Shown here: positions 8,535 to 15,938 of the stretch, one piece after another
How positions within the stretch are numbered: the stretch's first letter is position 1
How the letters are laid out: each line of letters begins with the position of its first letter
Source: Marinobacter lipolyticus
GTDB taxonomy: Bacteria; Pseudomonadota; Gammaproteobacteria; Pseudomonadales; Oleiphilaceae
Reading direction: 5' to 3'
DNA length: 64,000 nt
NCBI RefSeq assembly: GCF_018424605.1
Contig: NZ_QTKT01000006.1
Span: forward strand, 62,001-126,000
Notes under the pieces: generated by a model
Seen by the model: the letters and a program-made list of their open reading frames with translations, nothing else
Told to the model about the DNA's origin: nothing
The model's database searches: none
Program-made: the position numbers and the translations under genes

Positions 8535-10118
8535 ATGTGGAACGAAAAAGGCAATAGCCATCTCCAACAACCCATCTTGCCGTCACTATTCAGCATTGGC
8601 GCCATTGGTTTGACCCTTGCTGGCGCGCTGATCTGGCAGTCTGAGTTTGCGTATGCGCTTGATTATGTTTCCTCGTACGTGGATGGTCTGCTGCGCTGGT
8701 GGTATGTGGCACTGGTTGCGTTTCTGACGGCATTTGTTATTTGGCTAGGGCTGGGGCGTTACAAGAACGTGCGCCTTGGTAAAGACTACGAACAACCGGA
8801 ATACCGGCTTTTTCCCTGGTTGGCGATGCTGTTTGCGGCCGGCACGGGTGTGGGGCTGCTGTTCTGGAGCATCGCCGAGCCAATCATGCACTTTCAGGGT
8901 AACCCTTTTACTTCGGAGGGCTTTACTCCCTCCGCTGCGTCTACTGCAATTCAATTGTCGTTTTTCCACTGGGGGCTGAACGGATGGGCTATTTTTGCGT
9001 TGGTCGCGATTGCATTCGGATACTTCAGCTATCGCCATGATCTCCCGCTCGCGCCTCGATCAGCGCTGTACCCGTTTATTGGTGAAAGAATCTTTGGCTT
9101 TTGGGGGCACGTCGTTGACGCGCTCGCTGTTTTTGCGACTGTATTTGGTCTGGCGACGACGCTGGGGCTGGGAGCCCGTCAGACTGGCACGGGGCTCAAG
9201 TGGCTTTTCTCCGTGGAGGCGTCTCTTTGGGTGGAGCTGTCGGTGGTCGCCGTGGTTACTGTAATCGCGACGATTTCGGTGGTTTCTGGGGTCAGGCGGG
9301 GCGTGAAAATATTGAGTGAGGTAAATCTTTGGCTAACGCTGATTTTACTCGCCGCCTTTATGATTATTGGCCCCTTTGATTACATGGCAGGGTTGTTGGT
9401 GCAGGAAATTGGCGGTTACCTGGATAGTCTATTGATCATGACATTCTATGTTGGCGCCAATGAACCGGGAAATTGGCAATCGACCTGGACGGTGTTTTTC
9501 TGGGGCTGGTGGCTGGCCTGGTCACCTTTTGTCGGGTTGTTTATCGCCCGGATATCCCGCGGCCGAACCCTGAGAGAGTTTGTTTTCGGGGTTCTTCTCT
9601 TACCAACGCTGGTGACTTTTGTATGGATCTCGGTGATGGGGGGCGCTGCACTCCACAGCGAGCTATTCGGGGGTGGCGGAATTGTTGAGGCGGTCAATAA
9701 AGACATCGCCTATGCACTTTTCGCGACCATTGAGCACCTGCAGACGACTGACTCAATTAAATTTTTGATGGGTCTGGTGGCAACGCTCCTTATCAGCATC
9801 TACTTTATAACGTCTGCTGACTCCGGCGCATTGGTGGTCAATATCATTTTATCAGGAGGGCAGCTTGAGCCTCCCAAGGCGTCGAGAGCAGGCTGGGCCA
9901 TTGGCAACGGAGTATTGACCGCGGTATTGCTAGTGGCGGGAGGTATTGCCGTCCTCCAGGATGCGGTCATCCTCGCGGCCCTGCCATTCTCGCTGGTTAT
10001 CGTTGCTATGACAGCTGGCCTGTTGAAGGCGCTGCATCATGAGCCGCTGACGGCACCCCGGGAGGGTTGTAAGCAACACCGGGCCGCTGAGCCATGGACC
10101 GGATCGGATAAGGCATGA
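8535..10118 (+). CDS. BCCT family transporter (betaine/choline/carnitine type)
   Basis: This 527-aa carrier has about 12 hydrophobic segments. It contains the BCCT signature region: AGTGVGLLFWSIAEP near residues 95-110 and the tryptophan-rich WTVFFWGWWLAWSPFVG followed by FIARISRGRT near 320-350. Such proteins import quaternary amines such as glycine betaine with Na+ or H+, chiefly for osmoprotection. The cytoplasmic tail is short (about 25 residues), without the long regulatory tail of BetP. The substrate cannot be assigned. A clear terminator does not follow. Confidence 0.9.
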   Translation: MWNEKGNSHLQQPILPSLFSIGAIGLTLAGALIWQSEFAYALDYVSSYVDGLLRWWYVALVAFLTAFVIWLGLGRYKNVRLGKDYEQPEYRLFPWLAMLFAAGTGVGLLFWSIAEPIMHFQGNPFTSEGFTPSAASTAIQLSFFHWGLNGWAIFALVAIAFGYFSYRHDLPLAPRSALYPFIGERIFGFWGHVVDALAVFATVFGLATTLGLGARQTGTGLKWLFSVEASLWVELSVVAVVTVIATISVVSGVRRGVKILSEVNLWLTLILLAAFMIIGPFDYMAGLLVQEIGGYLDSLLIMTFYVGANEPGNWQSTWTVFFWGWWLAWSPFVGLFIARISRGRTLREFVFGVLLLPTLVTFVWISVMGGAALHSELFGGGGIVEAVNKDIAYALFATIEHLQTTDSIKFLMGLVATLLISIYFITSADSGALVVNIILSGGQLEPPKASRAGWAIGNGVLTAVLLVAGGIAVLQDAVILAALPFSLVIVAMTAGLLKALHHEPLTAPREGCKQHRAAEPWTGSDKA

Positions 10119-10338
10119 CTGCCCCCCTGCAAAGCTCACAACCAGGTTCAGCGACATGACCCCTGGCCCCGTGAGCGCAGGGCTGATGAGGTCTTCCAGA
10201 TCGTAAGCCATGTTGGAAAGCGATAGCACCTTGGTTTACTCGTCTTCATCGGGGGGAGGGTGAGAGTATGCCGAATTGGACACTGCCCCCTCTGTCAAGG
10301 TTGTTGAAGCCATCTGGCTACAGTAGCATTCTCATGCC

Positions 10339-10355
10339 ATCCCCCCAGGGGGGAT
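10339..10355 (+). promoter_or_regulatory. C6/G6 palindromic operator before the CDF gene
   Basis: ATCCCCCC-A-GGGGGGAT is a perfect 17-bp palindrome 17 nt before the CDF start. Poly-C/poly-G inverted repeats are the usual operators of the RcnR/CsoR repressor family, including DmeR. A second copy lies at 11253-11269. A small palindrome GCTACAGTAGC (10317-10327) lies just upstream. The rest of the 10119-10371 gap shows nothing else recognisable. Confidence 0.6.
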
Positions 10356-10371
10356 AGGTCAAAAGCTGGTT

Positions 10372-11247
10372 TTGATCCTGGCCGGGATCGTTTATGGCTC
10401 AATGGCTTTGCTGGCTGATGGCCTGCACATGGGTTCGCACGCGGTGGCTCTGGGTATTGCCGCCTTCGCCTATGCGTATGCCAGGAAAAACGCGGGCAGC
10501 GCCAGGTTCTCTTTCGGGACGGGGAAGGTCAATGCGCTGGGCGGCTTTACCGGCGCGATTCTGCTGGCTGTCTTTGCGCTCTACATGGTCATCGAGAGCG
10601 TCGGGCGTTTTATTCAGCCCGTCCCCATTTCTTTCGATGGGGCTATTTTTGTGGCCATCATTGGCCTGGTGGTCAACGGGGTGTCAGCCTGGATACTGGG
10701 GGATGCAGGCCATGATCATGGTCACAGTCACGGCCATGATCACGGTCACCACCATCATCACCATGACCACAACCGCCGTGCGGCCTACCTTCATGTACTT
10801 GCGGATGCGCTGACGTCAGTCCTTGCTATTGTTGCCCTTCTGGCGGGTAAATATGCCGGGTGGAACTGGATGGACCCGATGATGGGGATTATCGGTGCGA
10901 TTCTGGTAACCCGTTGGTCCTGGCATCTGCTGAAAGAGACCTCAAAGGTCCTCCTCGACGAGCAGCATCAGGACATGGAGGAAACCGTCAGACAGGCCGT
11001 CGAAGACGACGATGCCAAAGTCAGTGATCTGCATGTGTGGGCGATAGGCCCAAACATTCATGCGGCTATTGTCTCAGTCGTCTCGCATCAGCCCGAGTCG
11101 CCTACAGTCTATAAAAAGCGCATTCAGGCACACTGCCAGTCCCTGGTCAATCATGCCAATCACGCTTTCAAGATGGCCGTTTGCCCGCTTCAGACGTTTG
11201 ATAATGTTCGGGTGAGATTGATGCGTGTGATCATTTACCATTTTTAA
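10372..11247 (+). CDS. dmeF: CDF family metal exporter, DmeF-like, 5'-truncated
   Basis: The protein follows Co/Ni-exporting DmeF closely: GSMALLADGLHMGSH (first metal-site helix), FSFGTGK, a His-rich loop after about residue 115 (HDHGHSHGHDHGHHHHHHDH), then AYLHVLADALTSV with the second metal site and the cytoplasmic domain. The only start in frame is TTG 10372. The usual first 30-40 residues, including most of helix 1, are absent, and an in-frame stop lies at 10324. An RcnR/CsoR-type operator directly abuts the truncated frame. This looks like a deletion that removed a dmeR-type gene and the dmeF 5' end, so function is doubtful. Confidence 0.75.
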   Translation: MILAGIVYGSMALLADGLHMGSHAVALGIAAFAYAYARKNAGSARFSFGTGKVNALGGFTGAILLAVFALYMVIESVGRFIQPVPISFDGAIFVAIIGLVVNGVSAWILGDAGHDHGHSHGHDHGHHHHHHDHNRRAAYLHVLADALTSVLAIVALLAGKYAGWNWMDPMMGIIGAILVTRWSWHLLKETSKVLLDEQHQDMEETVRQAVEDDDAKVSDLHVWAIGPNIHAAIVSVVSHQPESPTVYKKRIQAHCQSLVNHANHAFKMAVCPLQTFDNVRVRLMRVIIYHF

Positions 11248-11252
11248 TTCCT

Positions 11253-11269
11253 ATCCCCCACGGGGGGAT
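11253..11269 (+). promoter_or_regulatory. Second C5/G6 operator before the His-rich/HupE operon
   Basis: ATCCCCC-AC-GGGGGGAT, with one mismatch from symmetry, matches the site at 10339-10355 in length and sequence. It lies just downstream of the CDF stop and about 50 bp before ATG 11322. It is probably bound by the same RcnR/CsoR-type repressor, which is not encoded in the window. Confidence 0.6.
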
Positions 11270-11321
11270 GGTATCCTCCGTTCTCGTTGAAATCCAACCA
11301 CAGACTCGACGCAGTAGATTG

Positions 11322-11705
11322 ATGATTTCGGCCATTCACCCGAGAAAACTGCTTCCAACGCTCGTCATACTCCTTGCATTGGCGGGCCTGTCACTATCGG
11401 TGGTTGGCGAGTCATTCTCTCATGGTGTGGCCAACTTGGCAGGCGACTGGGAATCGCAGTTTGACGGCCAAGCGAGCAGTCATGGTGCGCATGGACACAC
11501 CCATGATTTTGACGAAGAGCCAGAGACATCATCAGTGCATCATGATGCTGGCAATCATACCCACGAGACCGTGGACCACCTCAGGGTTCCGTTTGTTTCC
11601 CAAAGCCTGACCGTTCTCCGGCAGCCCGTGCCCTTTGTCGGAGGTTCTCCCCGCAGTTTGCGCTATCGGCTTGAACGCCCTCCAAAAGCTCTCCTTTCCG
11701 CTTGA
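11322..11705 (+). CDS. Small secreted or anchored His-rich protein
   Basis: This is a 127-residue protein with an N-terminal hydrophobic segment (about residues 9-30, signal or anchor) and a middle stretch rich in His and acidic residues (SSHGAHGHTHDFDEE ... VHHDAGNHTHETVDH), a plausible periplasmic metal-binding patch. The frame could extend up to ATG 11268, but that codon lies within the operator, so ATG 11322 is preferred. It is first in an operon with HupE/UreJ and a membrane-anchor protein. No named family was recognised. A role as metal buffer or sensor is inference. Confidence 0.6.
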   Translation: MISAIHPRKLLPTLVILLALAGLSLSVVGESFSHGVANLAGDWESQFDGQASSHGAHGHTHDFDEEPETSSVHHDAGNHTHETVDHLRVPFVSQSLTVLRQPVPFVGGSPRSLRYRLERPPKALLSA

Positions 11706-11753
11706 TTCTTGCCGCTGAGGCGGCCCAAGAAAACACATTCGATTGGAGTCTTT

Positions 11754-12488
11754 ATGTTGTCAAACTTGACAGGCCGATGCCGTGGTGTGTCCTCAACGAG
11801 CACAGGTAATCGCCTACTCTGGATATTTCTGACTTTGGGCTTGCTGGGGCTGAGTACCGACGTACTCGCCCATGCCGTGGCTCAGGGCGACAAGGGGTAC
11901 ATCCAGGAAATTACCGGGATAAACCTTATTTCGTTCATCTACCTGGGGGCCAAACACATGGTCACCGGCTATGACCACCTGCTGTTCCTGCTGGGTGTCA
12001 TCTTCTTCCTCTACCAGATGAAGCACATCGCGATCTACGTGAGCCTGTTTGCCCTCGGGCATTCCACCACAATGTTGCTGGGGGTGTACTTCAACGTGGG
12101 CATCAACAGCTACCTCATTGATGCGATTATCGGTCTGTCCATCGTCTACAAGGCGCTGGACAACATCGGTGCCTATCAGCGGTGGTTTGGCTTCCAGCCC
12201 AACACCAAGGCCGCCACGTTGATTTTCGGGTTCTTCCATGGTTTCGGCCTGTCCACCAAGATCATCGAATACGACATCTCGCCGGACGGCCTGATTCCGA
12301 ACCTCCTCGCCTTCAACGTGGGCGTGGAAATTGGACAGTTGATCGCCCTGGCCATGATCCTGATTGCAATCAGCTTCTGGCGAAAAACCGACGGCTTTTT
12401 CCGCCATGCCTACACCGCCAACGTGGCCATGATGAGTGCAGGTTTTCTGCTCTTTGGCTATCAGCTTACCGGTTACTTTGTCGCCTGA
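11754..12488 (+). CDS. HupE/UreJ family membrane protein
   Basis: This 244-aa protein has a signal-like first helix followed by about six membrane helices. It contains the HupE/UreJ-type pattern GAKHMVTGYDHLLFLLGVIF (metal-ligand-like H and D), ALGHSTTM and FGFFHGFGLS. Members of this family are nickel or cobalt permeases or accessory proteins, and similar ones recur in metal-resistance clusters. TTGGAG precedes ATG 11754. It lies 48 nt after the His-rich gene and 16 nt before the anchor gene, so it is the middle gene of an operon controlled by the C/G operator. Confidence 0.85.
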   Translation: MLSNLTGRCRGVSSTSTGNRLLWIFLTLGLLGLSTDVLAHAVAQGDKGYIQEITGINLISFIYLGAKHMVTGYDHLLFLLGVIFFLYQMKHIAIYVSLFALGHSTTMLLGVYFNVGINSYLIDAIIGLSIVYKALDNIGAYQRWFGFQPNTKAATLIFGFFHGFGLSTKIIEYDISPDGLIPNLLAFNVGVEIGQLIALAMILIAISFWRKTDGFFRHAYTANVAMMSAGFLLFGYQLTGYFVA

Positions 12489-12504
12489 TTCTGGAGATTT
12501 TTTT

Positions 12505-13200
12505 ATGTACAACACCGATATACCCAACCGTGAAGAACTGCCCAGCACTGCCAAGCTGGTTCGATCAACCATCATTGCGGCAATTGTGGCGTTGGTTCTG
12601 CTTGTAACCGTGGTCATGCCCGCCGAATACGCCCTGGACCCAACCGGCGCAGGTCGCCTTTTGGGCCTGACTGAAATGGGTGAGATCAAGGAGCAGCTCG
12701 CCGAAGAGGCTGCTGCTGACCAAGCTGCTCAGATGGTTGCTGTTCAATCCTCAACTGAGCGAGAGGCCCCGGAAGTCAAAGAACCTGTCGTGGCTGAAGC
12801 CGTTAAGGAGCCAGCTCCCTCGCCTGAAGCAGAAGTTGCACCTGCCGAGCCAGAACCTGCGCCTGCACCAGAAGTTGTGGAACCGCAGTGGCAGGATGAA
12901 GTGCGCGTGGTTCTCACACCGGGAGAAGGCACAGAGTTCAAACTTACTATGGAGGAAGGCGCTACAGCCCGATTCTCCTGGGTATCAGAGGGTGGCCCGA
13001 TCAACTTCGATACCCATGGTGATGGAAGTGGTCAGTCAATTTCCTACGAAAAAGGTCGGGGCGTGCCTGAAGACGAGGGCGAGTTGGAAGCAGCCTTTAC
13101 CGGCAATCACGGCTGGTTCTTCAGAAATCGGAACGACAACGACATCACTCTGGTACTGCGTACCGGAGGAGACTACGGGCAGTTTAAAAAGATGTTGTGA
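12505..13200 (+). CDS. Membrane-anchored periplasmic protein of metal-resistance clusters
   Basis: This 231-aa protein has a short cytosolic N-terminus, one membrane helix (about residues 19-41), a coiled and then Ala/Pro/Glu-rich linker (about 70-130) and a conserved C-terminal domain (about 135-231) with RFSWVSEGGPINFDTHGDG and HGWFFRNRN. Similar proteins are annotated only as transmembrane anchor proteins and accompany HupE/UreJ genes. GGAG lies 9 nt before ATG 12505. The C-terminal domain with conserved His and Trp residues may bind a metal or contact the envelope; this is inference. Confidence 0.75.
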   Translation: MYNTDIPNREELPSTAKLVRSTIIAAIVALVLLVTVVMPAEYALDPTGAGRLLGLTEMGEIKEQLAEEAAADQAAQMVAVQSSTEREAPEVKEPVVAEAVKEPAPSPEAEVAPAEPEPAPAPEVVEPQWQDEVRVVLTPGEGTEFKLTMEEGATARFSWVSEGGPINFDTHGDGSGQSISYEKGRGVPEDEGELEAAFTGNHGWFFRNRNDNDITLVLRTGGDYGQFKKML

Positions 13201-13231
13201 CGTTCACCAACGAATAAGCGCCGAGGGGTCT

Positions 13232-13257
13232 CCGGGCCTATGTCTTCATAGGTCCGG
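13232..13257 (+). terminator. Strong hairpin after the HupE operon
   Basis: CCGGGCCTATG-TCTT-CATAGGTCCGG forms an 11-bp stem with one G-T pair and a 4-nt loop, 32 nt after the anchor-gene stop. There is no T-run, so it may terminate inefficiently or stabilise the transcript end. Confidence 0.5.
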
Positions 13258-13356
13258 ACCGTGCTTAAGTAACTTAATGTTCTACAGTTCGCTAAACCAA
13301 AAATCTGGAATTCTTCATTAATGCGATCAAATATTGGCTCATTGAAAAGGTAATAA

Positions 13357-14649
13357 TCACACCTGAAAAACCGGAGCGAATCCACCTCCGGGGGTACGAA
13401 AATTGGTTGTCTGGCCTTGGTATATCCTCGCCGCAACCAGCATACTTTTGCCGGCGTAGGTATACAGCCGAATGTCGACTTTTCGGGTGACTACTGCATC
13501 GTCAATTCTCAGGGTTCGTTCTCCAGCGGGGACAAGGTCCTGGGCGATGTAGCCACCATTCAGGATGTTCTCGAAAACGCGCCGGGTTAGTTTGTCGCCC
13601 CGGTAGACGCCTTTGCTGCCATGGCCGGCAACCGGCTTGAAGAACAGATGACGTCGCGCACTCCACAACTCAGCCGCGTCGTTCCTCGAAACCTGCCTGG
13701 TTTTCGGCACGGCTCTCTCCAGGTAGCCTGCATCGGCCTCATTGAGCCCCCAGTCTCGAAGGGAGTGGGGTGCGGATAGCAGGGCCAGGTTTCGCTTGTC
13801 AGCCAGCACAGCGTGCACATGGGGATTAGGCGTTACCACCACGGCGCCATCCAGATAGGCATGCCTTAATGCCGCATGGGGCGCGGCGTCCAATGCGAAG
13901 TCCACCAGGCGGTTGTAGACCATATCAATGGGCTTACCGCGGGCTGTCAGCGTACCGCCGGCATACTGAAGCTCCTGTGGATCGAGTATCAATGTATCAA
14001 TTCCTTTGGCTCGGAGAATCTGTTGGGCCAACTGGAATTCGGGGAACATAAATTGTGTCTTTGGGGCATCGTCTACTATGGCCAGGCAACTGGGCCCGAA
14101 ATTGTCGTGCTGGCTTTGCCACTCCTGTTTGAACATTGAGAACACCGCGTCCTCGAATCCGTCGAGCGGCTGCTGGGGTGTTGTGGGTTGTTGAGATGGG
14201 TCGCAGCAATTGCGCTGGGCTCTCGACAAGACAAGGTTCAGGAAGGCGCCACCGGCGTTGGTGTTGATTTCGATCAGCCGGGGGCCGTCGGGACCCATGT
14301 GAAAATCATAGCCCATGAACGCCCCGATGGGCCCTGGATTGAACTGTGCGATTTCCGGTGCCCAGGAAAGTACTCGTTCTCGGTACGAGGGAAGCTCTGA
14401 GGCCGCTTCAATCGACTGAACGATCCTCTCCATCTCCGCTATGTCGGCTCGGGGTACGAAAACCGGTGTGTTTGAAAAAAGGTGATCGAACTCCGGGAGC
14501 GTTGACAGTTCGCTTCCAGCATCTGAAAGCTGGTTGTGGAGGCTCTTGTTGAGGGCTATTCGGTCAAGAGTGATGCAGTAGCATTGGCGGTTGAGTTCGT
14601 TGGCCCGGCTGTTTGCTATTCGTCTGTTCTCATAAATAGGTTCCGGCAT
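13357..14649 (-). CDS. ATP-grasp family protein, glutathione-synthetase-like fold
   Basis: This is a cytosolic protein of about 430 residues (ATG 14649; an in-frame TTG at 14676 is the alternative). Recognisable ATP-grasp features are the lid and nucleotide region RRHLFFKPVAGHGSKGVYRGDK with the KPVAGHGSKGV loop, EINTNAGG in the N-terminal half and the C-terminal VDIRLYTYAG strand. The arrangement resembles single-chain glutathionylspermidine or circularly permuted synthetases that join a carboxylate to an amine using ATP. The substrate is unknown. It is on the opposite strand to the flanking metal genes and is monocistronic. Confidence 0.7.
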   Translation of the reverse strand: MPEPIYENRRIANSRANELNRQCYCITLDRIALNKSLHNQLSDAGSELSTLPEFDHLFSNTPVFVPRADIAEMERIVQSIEAASELPSYRERVLSWAPEIAQFNPGPIGAFMGYDFHMGPDGPRLIEINTNAGGAFLNLVLSRAQRNCCDPSQQPTTPQQPLDGFEDAVFSMFKQEWQSQHDNFGPSCLAIVDDAPKTQFMFPEFQLAQQILRAKGIDTLILDPQELQYAGGTLTARGKPIDMVYNRLVDFALDAAPHAALRHAYLDGAVVVTPNPHVHAVLADKRNLALLSAPHSLRDWGLNEADAGYLERAVPKTRQVSRNDAAELWSARRHLFFKPVAGHGSKGVYRGDKLTRRVFENILNGGYIAQDLVPAGERTLRIDDAVVTRKVDIRLYTYAGKSMLVAARIYQGQTTNFRTPGGGFAPVFQV

Positions 14650-14759
14650 CTGGAGTCCGTCATTCGAGGTTTGCAATGGTTGAAACGGCTTACTTAATGC
14701 TCGAAGAATCTATCTTGCATTTGTGATTTGCGTCAAATAGATCCACATCTTGTGTCTGT

Positions 14760-14776
14760 TTTCAGGTCTGTTTCAG
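14760..14776 (+). promoter_or_regulatory. Direct-repeat activator box before the DUF2933 operon
   Basis: Perfect TTTCAG-GTCTG-TTTCAG. It faces right toward the short leader frame and the DUF2933/methyltransferase pair. The -10 is not clear (TGAACT at 14787 is weak). Same repeat and spacing as the sites at 4672, 19217 and 19323. Confidence 0.65.
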
Positions 14777-14805
14777 TTCCGCGTGTTGAACTACTGCTAG
14801 GTAAA

Positions 14806-14988
14806 TTGGTGCTTGCCATCTATCTTCGAATCTCACAATGGGCGGCGGTCTCTCCCGTCGATGGCAGCCTTTTGATCACCAGTCGGGCCGAAGCCAGGCT
14901 CTGGGTGCTTGATCCGGGCTCTCTGGAAATTATTGATGACGTTTCTTTGGACGGGATAGGTCACCAAATATCGCTTGAGGCTTACTAG
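14806..14988 (+). CDS. Short leader frame resembling one beta-propeller blade
   Basis: The frame from TTG 14806 (or GTG 14809) gives about 60 residues. Its second half (AVSPVDGSLLITSRAEARLWVLDPGSLEIIDD) reads like a single blade of a YncE-type propeller. No clear ribosome site is visible. It could be the 3' remnant of a larger periplasmic propeller gene or a short translated leader in the transcript starting near the TTTCAG box. A perfect hairpin covers its stop codon. Confidence 0.3.
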   Translation: MVLAIYLRISQWAAVSPVDGSLLITSRAEARLWVLDPGSLEIIDDVSLDGIGHQISLEAY

Positions 14989-14998
14989 CCAGTAAGCC
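14979..14998 (+). repeat. Perfect 8-bp stem hairpin over the leader stop codon
   Basis: GGCTTACT-AGCC-AGTAAGCC. The stop TAG of the leader frame lies within the stem and loop. There is no T-run. It might be an attenuator or an mRNA stability element upstream of DUF2933. Confidence 0.35.
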
Positions 14999-15030
14999 CC
15001 ACTGATAAGCTTTTCCCAAAGGGATTCTAT

Positions 15031-15252
15031 ATGGATAAGCGTTTCAAGATTACGTTGGCAATTTTTGCGGTTATCGCTTTGGTTTTACTCTGGGGCGAAC
15101 ATAAGGTTCACCTTCTGGGTGCTCTGCCGTGGTTAATCCTTCTTGCATGCCCGTTTATTCATATGTTTATGCACGGAGGGCATGGGAGTCACGGTGGCCA
15201 CAACCACCACGATCAACCAGAAGGCAAAAACGGAGGCCAACGCGATGACTGA
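15031..15252 (+). CDS. DUF2933 small membrane protein with His-rich tail
   Basis: This 73-aa protein has a short basic N-terminus, two close hydrophobic segments (about residues 7-22 and 28-46) and a Gly/His-rich tail with MFMHGGHGSHGGHNHHD. The DUF2933 family typically lies next to copper and silver efflux genes. AAAGGG precedes ATG 15031. Its stop overlaps the next start by 8 nt (ATG 15245), so translation is probably coupled. The Met/His-rich tail may bind Cu or Ag near the membrane; this is inference. Confidence 0.8.
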   Translation: MDKRFKITLAIFAVIALVLLWGEHKVHLLGALPWLILLACPFIHMFMHGGHGSHGGHNHHDQPEGKNGGQRDD

Positions 15253-15895
15253 TGCTTCGTCCGACTACGGCCTTTGGGGGCTGGTGGTTCTAAATTCGGT
15301 GATCTTTATTTTCTTCGCTTTCAGTTTTTTTAAGCCACAGACCCAACGAGACTGGCGATCCTTCGGCGCGTTCAGCGCGTTTCTCGTGGCATTATTCACT
15401 GAGATGTATGGGTTCCCGTTGACACTCTATTTTCTATCCGGTTGGCTTCAGACTCAATACCCCGATGTAAATTGGCTTGCCCACGATAGCGGGCACCTGC
15501 TTGAAATGCTTTTTGGTTGGCAGGGTTCTCCCCATTTCGGCCCCTTCCACTTGTTGAGTACGGTGTTTATTGGTGGAGGTTTTTACTTGATTGCCGCCGG
15601 GTGGCGAACCTTGTACGCGGCGCAAAAAGAGCGAAAGCTGGCTACGACAGGTCTCTATTCGTATGTTCGGCATCCACAGTATGTCGGCTTTGTCTTGATA
15701 ATGTTTGGCTTCCTGCTGCAGTGGCCGACTCTGTTAACCCTGGCGATGTTCCCGGTTTTGCTCTGGATGTATTCACGGTTATCGATCAGTGAGGAACGGG
15801 AAGCCGAAGAAACGTTCGGGGAAGCCTGGAGACACTATGCAGACAACACTCCCAGGTTTTTGCCGCGATTGCGCGGATTGGGGCGGCAAGCTTGA
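15245..15895 (+). CDS. Isoprenylcysteine carboxyl methyltransferase family membrane enzyme
   Basis: This 216-aa integral membrane methyltransferase starts at ATG 15245, inside the end of the DUF2933 gene; the longer upstream frame is only antisense-like extension. The C-terminal half has the family pattern GLYSYVRHPQYVG, then SISEEREAEETFG and HYADNTPRFLPRL, which binds S-adenosylmethionine. About five to six helices are predicted. In bacteria such proteins methylate varied small substrates. Their repeated pairing with DUF2933 and copper genes suggests a metal-linked role that is not established. Confidence 0.85.
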   Translation: MTDASSDYGLWGLVVLNSVIFIFFAFSFFKPQTQRDWRSFGAFSAFLVALFTEMYGFPLTLYFLSGWLQTQYPDVNWLAHDSGHLLEMLFGWQGSPHFGPFHLLSTVFIGGGFYLIAAGWRTLYAAQKERKLATTGLYSYVRHPQYVGFVLIMFGFLLQWPTLLTLAMFPVLLWMYSRLSISEEREAEETFGEAWRHYADNTPRFLPRLRGLGRQA

Positions 15896-15938
15896 ACAAA
15901 AGCTCTACTCATTTGATGGGTAGATAAAGGAGCCGTTG

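Noticed and set aside
13264..13277. CTTAA-N4-CTTAA as a PmrA/QseB-type box
   Set aside because: Spacing is 4 nt rather than the 5-6 nt of such direct repeats, and it does not lie at a -35 position of a visible promoter.
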